A stretch of DNA of 38,254 nucleotides from Bacteroides cellulosilyticus DSM 14838. Lineage in GTDB: Bacteria; Bacteroidota; Bacteroidia; Bacteroidales; Bacteroidaceae. The DNA lies in NCBI RefSeq assembly GCF_000158035.1, contig NZ_EQ973491.1, positions 1,295,703 through 1,333,956 of the forward strand, written 5' to 3'. Positions 33,432 to 38,254 of this stretch are shown piece by piece; position 1 is the first letter of the stretch, and each line of letters starts with the position of its first letter. The translations under genes were made by a program, and so were the position numbers. The notes below the pieces were generated by a model, which saw only the letters and a list, made by a program, of their open reading frames with translations, was not told where the DNA came from and searched no databases.

Positions 33432-34667
33432 TTATCTCCAGTTAACCTTGAGTATACTTTCCATCCATGGGAACCGTACAAGTTTGTATGACCAGGGAAT
33501 GCTATCCAATAATATATCGTATGCACGTTCCTCTACAGTTAGAGTACATTCCCATTCAGTTTTTTCTATAAAACCCGCTCTATTCAAAAATGATTCTTGG
33601 AGGGCTCTGATTGAAGTGTTCCTCATTTTTGACCAGTTTGTCTTTGCTGTTTCCAATAGAGAATCTATTGTGTTAAGTTCATCTTGATTTAGTTCCACTC
33701 TTTTGGGGAGTGGCTCGTTGGAGGGATAATTTATTAACAAACGGTTGAGGAACAGATCTTTTTCATCATACTCCCTGTCTTCATTTGCTATAAGGCGTTG
33801 TAAAATGAATATAGCTCGTACTTTTGATTCGTTACTATTGAAACTCCTGCGATCTTGGCTTAACATATTAAGCCTCATAAAAAGCATTGGTAGAAAAGGG
33901 GAGAGAATGGCCAATCCTGCATTGGGTATAGGTATATGTTTCAAATCTCCATATTGTTCTGTACCAAAATGAGGAGTAGGCTCAGGGTTAGGAGTAGGAA
34001 TTGGAGTATGAGTTGGTTCTGAAGTAGCGAAGCCATACACACACATATCGGGAGCTATTGCATTCTTATTTACTTTTACATTGCCACAAGTTCCTTCATC
34101 CCCCGGGCCAATATCCCAGTTTCCTTTGTCGCGTTTGGCTATGATTTTTCCTCCTAAAATAATTATGTTTCCACATTTACTTTTTCGACCTGCGTATTGA
34201 CCGGCACCTCCTATTCCAGCAGATCCTGCACGCCAGGAAGTCTCGTGCTGATAACCCGCATAGGCTTCTATAGTTCCACTTTCGATAATAATGTCGCCAC
34301 ATTCGGTAGCATATCCGCATCCTATACCGGCTGCACCTTCTCCACCGTATGCAATTAATTTTCCATTGCCTTTAATGTTTAAAACAGATTGCTTTCTCAA
34401 CTGAATTGCAGCCATTTCACGACCACTGTGCAGTATGTTGTTTCCTTCAAGAATTACCGTGATATGGCAGTTTTCCGCAATATGAAATGCAACACCCATG
34501 TCTCCCAGATCACATAAGTTGACATCTTGCAGAAATATTGTTGCACGTACTCCGGCAGATACTGTTATTCCATGTCTTGAATTGGTACCTGTGATAGTGT
34601 ACACTCCATCTTGGGAGACGTGGAAAGTATCCGATTCCCTACTCATGTCTATTTTTTCATTTTTCAT
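33432..34667 (-). CDS. Beta-helix-like repeat protein fused to a contractile-injection-system tape-measure C-terminal domain
   Basis: A 411-residue protein without a signal peptide. Residues 10-205 form a glycine-rich repeat of short strands (VYTITGTNSRHGITVSAG, HITVILEGNNIL, VLNIKGNGKLIAYGG, GDIIIESGTIEAYAG, GNIIILGGKIIAKR), like the right-handed beta-helix of the Cthe_2159-type carbohydrate-binding family. A Pro/Thr linker follows at about 217-240 (TPIPTPNPEPTP). Residues 245-411 match from memory the tape-measure domain family of contractile injection systems: IPNAGLAILSPFLPMLFMRL, RAIFILQRLIA, LFLNRLL, NTSIRALQESFLNRAGFI, ERAYDILLDSIPWSYKLVRF and PWMESILKVNWR. No sheath, tube or baseplate gene is near. 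The domain ID is quite sure; the job of the fusion is unknown. Confidence 0.8.
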   Translation of the reverse strand: MKNEKIDMSRESDTFHVSQDGVYTITGTNSRHGITVSAGVRATIFLQDVNLCDLGDMGVAFHIAENCHITVILEGNNILHSGREMAAIQLRKQSVLNIKGNGKLIAYGGEGAAGIGCGYATECGDIIIESGTIEAYAGYQHETSWRAGSAGIGGAGQYAGRKSKCGNIIILGGKIIAKRDKGNWDIGPGDEGTCGNVKVNKNAIAPDMCVYGFATSEPTHTPIPTPNPEPTPHFGTEQYGDLKHIPIPNAGLAILSPFLPMLFMRLNMLSQDRRSFNSNESKVRAIFILQRLIANEDREYDEKDLFLNRLLINYPSNEPLPKRVELNQDELNTIDSLLETAKTNWSKMRNTSIRALQESFLNRAGFIEKTEWECTLTVEERAYDILLDSIPWSYKLVRFPWMESILKVNWR

Positions 34668-35094
34668 AAGAATAAAAATTAATATTAATATTGTATTTGT
34701 TGATTATCATATATTGATTTTCAGCCTGCTTTTAATTGTTTCTGCCTTGAGTGACCGTTAGTGCTTCATAACGATTATCCGGCAGTTTATATTATTTGTA
34801 ATTTGAAGAGAAACTGCAAATGAACACAGGCAAAAATAGTAGGAAGCGGGGAAATCTAAATACTAAAATCAGTAAACTAAAATAATAATTATAAGTGCTT
34901 GAAATACAGTGGAACAGCTTGGAATTAATCTTCCTGTTTTTACGATTTCAGCCTTTTTTTGATGATATGAAGTGTGTGCTAAACAGGATTCAGCCCATGT
35001 GTTTTGCGGTAAAAGCTTCAATAGTGATTAGAAAGCAAACAGGGGACCATTTGTTTTTACCCTGCGTGTGTTGTATTTTCCAATAAGCTTTATT

Positions 35095-35184
35095 GGGTGT
35101 TGACCTTGGCTAACGGGCCTGTCAACCAAGGTTAATCGGCTCGTTAACCAAGGTTGATAGGCCTGTTAACCTTGGTCAACACCC
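35095..35184. repeat. 90-bp imperfect palindrome built of related ~22-bp units
   Basis: Left arm 35095-35134 and right arm 35145-35184 pair over about 34 of 40 positions. The mismatches are systematic (TTGG against AAGG), because internal units also repeat in tandem: CAACCAAGGTTAATCGGCTC, TTAACCAAGGTTGATAGGC and TTAACCTTGGTCAACACCC. It is in the space after the AraC-type gene and could serve as its terminator, but the structure is far more elaborate than that needs. Confidence 0.8.
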
Positions 35185-35285
35185 GACTATTCCTAAGGAT
35201 AAAGAGATATATCTCTGGTTCTCAGTAGAATAATGCCTAATATGAAATGAATAAATGCCTCGTCCGGATATGGGTTGACTGCGAA

Positions 35286-35390
35286 AGTGAGAGTAAGCCA
35301 CTTACCCTCACACTGGATTTTTTACTACCACCACACTTAATATCCTAGCTATCAACGATTCACATTAAAAGTGAGGGTAGTGAGAGTAAC
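35286..35390. repeat. Short GTGAGGGT/GTGAGAGT repeats
   Basis: AGTGAGAGTAAG (35286-35297) pairs with CTTACCCTCACACT (35301-35314), and related units recur in tandem at 35370-35390 (AGTGAGGGT, AGTGAGAGTAAC). The purpose is unknown; the position is immediately beyond the stop of the AraC-type gene. Confidence 0.55.
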
Positions 35391-35428
35391 TTGAACCAAC
35401 TTTTTATTGAACGTGCTGCATTCAACTT

Positions 35429-36616
35429 TTAAGTGAGACATCTTCTTCTCCATTCCGAGGGAGAGTAACCATATCGGTTTTTAAAAGCTTTGTGAAATGC
35501 AGAAGGGCTGTTGAAACCTGTATTATAACAGATGTCTTCTATTTCTGCATTCGAGTCTCTTAGAAGCATTTCTGCTTGTTCGATGCGAAGTGACGTAAGG
35601 TATTGAAGAAAACTACATCCATATTCTTGATTGAAATATCTATTTAAATAGGTGGAATTAACGGCTACTCTTTGAGCAAACTGCTCCAATTTTATTTTTT
35701 GATCATAGATGAATTCCGGTGTTTGTAATAGTTGGTTTATTTCATCGATCTTTTGAGGAGTCAAGTATACTTTGGAGTTCTTCTTGCCATTTATGAGCAC
35801 CTCTTTTTCTACAACATCTTTTTCTGATTTGCTTTCTAGTTGTTGATTTAGGTTATTCACTGGGAACGGGGACAATGTTTCCCGATAAATATGTGACTTG
35901 AACTTTTGTTTTACGAATTGGTGTAAGAGAGAATTATAAAAGATATATCCACTTAATACGCCAATACAAAGGTTGTATAAAAGATTGCAGATGTATGAAG
36001 AAGTGAACATATTCAATAAGAACATGAAGAAGAACCCTGATATTAGGATGCTTTTTCTTTGAATATCGGAAGCTGATTTTAGGAATATACAGTCTGTTTC
36101 ATTCATATTTCGCAAGAGTAATACGTAAATGAAAGTCTGTGTGATCCCTGTTATTATACACGTTAAACGGAAAAGTGCCCACCAAGCCGGGAACGATGAT
36201 AGAATTTCAGCCCAACTGTAAGTTAAGCGATCTGCCACCGGACTTAAAACTGACATCAATATGTAACAACACGATAAGACCATCGAAGGTAACATATGTT
36301 TCCACCATTGTGACTTTAGGGGAAATATTCCGGTAATACGGAAGCGGATAAAGAAATAGAGTAAAGGCGGGAGGAAAGTCAGTCCCCAACAGTATAGGGT
36401 GGGTAAAAGGGATGTTCTTTGAAGCAGGAAGAAATTTTCGTATAATGTGCTATATGACGTTAACCCCCAGTATATTAGTAGGATTGGCGCTAATAATATG
36501 ACCAAATCCTTTTTATGCTTGTTTCTCCAAATCAGAGAGATAGAAGCAAGACCTAGTACAGCCCAAGTCAGCAGAAAAGTACAAATAAGTAATGTCTTTA
36601 ATATGAAAAATGGCAT
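35429..36616 (-). CDS. AraC-family regulator with an N-terminal 7-TM membrane domain
   Basis: A 395-residue protein from the ATG at 36616. A GTG 11 codons upstream overlaps the -7 promoter box (36639-36646), so it lies before the transcription start and is rejected. The N-terminal 230 residues contain about seven hydrophobic helices (for example FILKTLLICTFLLTWAVLGL, LVILLAPILLIYWGL, RLTCIITGITQTFIYVLLL and ILISGFFFMFLLNMF). The C-terminal 100 residues are an AraC DNA-binding domain: FAQRVAVNSTYLNRYF, SFLQYLTSLRIEQAEMLL and ICYNTGFNSPSAFHKAFKNR. Membrane-bound AraC-type regulators of this shape are known in Bacteroidetes and respond to envelope signals. It is divergent from a TonB-dependent receptor at 36800, its probable target. 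Confidence 0.85.
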   Translation of the reverse strand: MPFFILKTLLICTFLLTWAVLGLASISLIWRNKHKKDLVILLAPILLIYWGLTSYSTLYENFFLLQRTSLLPTLYCWGLTFLPPLLYFFIRFRITGIFPLKSQWWKHMLPSMVLSCCYILMSVLSPVADRLTYSWAEILSSFPAWWALFRLTCIITGITQTFIYVLLLRNMNETDCIFLKSASDIQRKSILISGFFFMFLLNMFTSSYICNLLYNLCIGVLSGYIFYNSLLHQFVKQKFKSHIYRETLSPFPVNNLNQQLESKSEKDVVEKEVLINGKKNSKVYLTPQKIDEINQLLQTPEFIYDQKIKLEQFAQRVAVNSTYLNRYFNQEYGCSFLQYLTSLRIEQAEMLLRDSNAEIEDICYNTGFNSPSAFHKAFKNRYGYSPSEWRRRCLT

Positions 36617-36638
36617 GATATTGTTGTTCTGTTGCTTG

Positions 36639-36646
36639 CAAATGTA
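36639..36646 (-). promoter_or_regulatory. -7 promoter box of the AraC-type gene
   Basis: The minus strand reads TACATTTG, with the ATG 23 bases further at 36616. Because the box overlaps the upstream GTG, it decides the start codon. Confidence 0.6.
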
Positions 36647-36799
36647 CACACAAAAGTCCGAAAAGAGTGATTTTATTCTGCATTTTTTTAAAGTTTGGTA
36701 ATGAAATGTTGGTAGAAAATTGTTTCCTTTGCCCCCCTAATCTGAGGGTTACTATATAACGCTCGTTAGGTATGTAAATTACCATCTTGGGTTGTACAA

Positions 36800-38254
36800 A
36801 TGAATAATTGTTACAGGGGTTATATATTAATTGCTTTTTGGGTTTGTTCGCTGGCGGTATATGGACAGATTGAAATGCAGGCTATAGATACTCTTCGCAA
36901 CATCCGGTTACAGGAGGTGATTGTTACTGCTACTCAATCAGATGCTCCGGGAACCCGTTCTGTCATTGGGCAGGATGCTATTCGTCATATACAGGCTACT
37001 GACCTTTCTGTCTTATCTCAATTACTACCCGGTGTCCTTGTACGCAATCCGGATCTGAATGCTCCGGCCGCCTTTACCATCCGCAGTGCAACTTATGAAA
37101 ATACGACTAATGCTTTAGGGACAGCCATAGTGGTGGATGGACTCCGCATGAATAATAATGCCAATATGCAGCAAATGGGACTTGAAGGTAGGGGAAGCCT
37201 CTTTAATAGCACGGTGTTATCCGGTTTCGACGTGCGTTCTTTGTCTCCATCTTCTGTGGAGTCGGTCGAGGTGATACGTGGTGTTCCTTCGGCACGTTAT
37301 GGAGATGCGACCAGTGGTGTTGTTCTGGTTAAGTCGAAAGCCGGGATACAACCTTTTACTATCGGCATTCGTCTGACGGCTACGGAGAAACTTGCTTCTG
37401 TGGGGAAGGGTATTGCGATCAGTAATAATGGGGGAACTCTCTATTTAGGAGCAGATTATGCACTTTCCAATCAATCGCCTCAAGTCTTTGAAGAATCTTA
37501 TCAAAGATTTGGAATCCAAGCGGCTTATGCGAAGGATTTCCGGTCGGCTACTTTGCGTCTTAATATGCGTGGTTATTGGATGAAGGACAATGATAAAAGA
37601 GGGCAGAATACGGTGGATGGTGAATTTCGGAAATACCAGGATCAAAACATATCCTTTTCTGCTAACGGACAGTGGAAATTGAATCGTTCCTGGATTTCCA
37701 ATCTTGAATATCAGCTGGGATTTACGTATGGGAGCCAGAAGAATGAATCCAGTACATATTATTCGGGAACACAGCAAGTCACTACCTATACCGCGCAGGC
37801 AGGTGAACATGCCGGAGTGTTCTTGCCTCCCCATTATTTCTCTCAGTTATCCGTTGAAGGCAAGCCGTTGAGCGGAGATGTATCGTTGACTGCCAATCAC
37901 AGAAAAACGATGGGTGAGAACATCAGTAACCATTTTCAACTGGGGCTTCATGCTGAAGTGGAAGGGAATCGTGGAAAAGGAATCAGTTTCGATCCTCTTC
38001 GTCCTCCCTTGGAAATGCTCAGAGTGCGGACAAGGTCTTATCGGGATATACCTTTATTATATAAGTATTCTGCTTTTGCTGAAAATCACTTTATTCTCCG
38101 TTATGGGAAGATGCGGACCGAAGTGCAGGCGGGAGTACGTTTTACTCAGCTGCCGACTCAGCGTCTACAACGGAGCTCTTCTGTTGATCCGCGTATCAAT
38201 CTTTCCCAGATATTTATTGATAGGACGGATGATGCTTTTCTAAGTCGTTTCAGT
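36800..38254 (+). CDS. TonB-dependent outer-membrane receptor, 3' end beyond the window
   Basis: The reading frame from the ATG at 36800 is open for 485 codons to the window end. A signal peptide covers about residues 1-22 (YILIAFWVCSLAVYG). A TonB box-like segment LQEVIVTAT follows at about 37-45, then the plug domain (about 50-175: HIQATDLSVLSQLLPGVLV, SVESVEVIRGVPSARYGDATSGVVLVKSK), and beta-barrel strands to the cut. Most SusC-type receptors begin with a carboxypeptidase-regulatory domain; this one has none, so it is closer to classical siderophore, cobalamin or metal receptors. The divergent membrane AraC regulator probably controls it. The substrate cannot be told from the fragment. Confidence 0.9.
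   Translation, partial: MNNCYRGYILIAFWVCSLAVYGQIEMQAIDTLRNIRLQEVIVTATQSDAPGTRSVIGQDAIRHIQATDLSVLSQLLPGVLVRNPDLNAPAAFTIRSATYENTTNALGTAIVVDGLRMNNNANMQQMGLEGRGSLFNSTVLSGFDVRSLSPSSVESVEVIRGVPSARYGDATSGVVLVKSKAGIQPFTIGIRLTATEKLASVGKGIAISNNGGTLYLGADYALSNQSPQVFEESYQRFGIQAAYAKDFRSATLRLNMRGYWMKDNDKRGQNTVDGEFRKYQDQNISFSANGQWKLNRSWISNLEYQLGFTYGSQKNESSTYYSGTQQVTTYTAQAGEHAGVFLPPHYFSQLSVEGKPLSGDVSLTANHRKTMGENISNHFQLGLHAEVEGNRGKGISFDPLRPPLEMLRVRTRSYRDIPLLYKYSAFAENHFILRYGKMRTEVQAGVRFTQLPTQRLQRSSSVDPRINLSQIFIDRTDDAFLSRFS

Larger units (their letters stand above)
34668..35428. other. 760-bp intergenic region with repeats, no supported gene
   Basis: Both flanking genes are on the minus strand. The stretch contains no ORF that I trust (a 63-codon plus-strand ORF at 34895 has no recognisable features). 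It holds the inverted/tandem repeat at 35095-35184 and the short repeats at 35286-35390. The upstream region of the tape-measure fusion gene, at 34668-34800, is A/T-rich and presumably holds its promoter, but no clear TAnnTTTG was found. Confidence 0.6.

Noticed and set aside
34895..35086. 63-codon plus-strand ORF in the intergenic region
   Set aside because: No ribosome-binding site, no recognisable features, and a residue composition unlike the neighbours.
35095..35184. CRISPR array
   Set aside because: The units are about 22 bp and contiguous, without constant-length unique spacers, and there are no cas genes.
36617..36649. GTG start for the AraC-type regulator
   Set aside because: It overlaps the TACATTTG promoter box, so it should lie before the transcription start.

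Overview
The window is a chromosomal segment of a Bacteroides-type gut bacterium. This is inferred from Bacteroidales-specific families (NigD-like lipoprotein, PepSY-like DUF2874 proteins, DUF4738 lipoprotein, SusC-type TonB-dependent receptor, ECF sigma factor next to a beta-barrel protein), from many SPII lipoprotein signals, and from promoters of the Bacteroides type (-33 TTTG, about 19 bp spacer, -7 TAnnTTTG). The textbook promoter examples precede the two tRNA-Ser(UGA) genes. The species cannot be fixed from the sequence alone.

Layout. 1-2570 (minus): two tandem genes with related propeller-like domains; the upstream one carries a metzincin-type zinc protease domain and has apparently lost its signal-peptide start. 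2794-6405 (plus): a lipoprotein, a two-component system and two small PepSY-like exported proteins, ending in a repeat-armed inverted element. 6511-10258 (minus): mutS2 and L-serine dehydratase. 10372-10602: tRNA-Ser(UGA) and tRNA-Ser(GGA). 10624-16008: a LacI regulator divergent from a four-gene sugar operon (aldo/keto reductase, amidohydrolase-type lactonase candidate, FucP-like permease, zinc dehydrogenase) that looks like part of a non-phosphorylating, fucose-type oxidative route. 16136-18880: NigD-like lipoprotein, then an ECF sigma factor with a protein joining an anti-sigma-like N-terminus to a C-terminal beta-barrel. 18997-21961 (minus): pyruvate formate-lyase and its activase behind a CRP-like palindrome.

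22363-30319 is a small integrated island. A second, identical tRNA-Ser(UGA) gene forms its left edge, and 14 of 16 bases of the tRNA 3' end recur at 30304-30319 as the right edge. It holds a truncated integrase, a second integrase relic and other broken genes, a two-TM protein of unknown function, and an intact, visibly AT-richer minus-strand cluster: Vsr-like endonuclease, DNA cytosine-5 methyltransferase, and a UvrD/Rep-type helicase fused to a RecB-like nuclease with four cysteines placed as in iron-sulfur nucleases. I read this as a candidate restriction/defence module with no recognisable stand-alone restriction enzyme. A near-perfect 39-bp hairpin lies 10 bp beyond the right edge.

30563-38254: NAD(P)H oxidoreductase, a GDPD-like exported protein, class I fructose-bisphosphate aldolase, then an unusual protein at 33432-34667 in which a beta-helix-like repeat domain is joined by a proline-rich linker to a C-terminal domain that I recognise as the contractile-injection-system tape-measure family, with no other injection genes in view. 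After a repeat-rich intergenic stretch come a 7-TM AraC-type regulator and a divergent, window-truncated TonB-dependent receptor. The two strongest leads are the Vsr/methyltransferase/helicase-nuclease island and the orphan tape-measure fusion.
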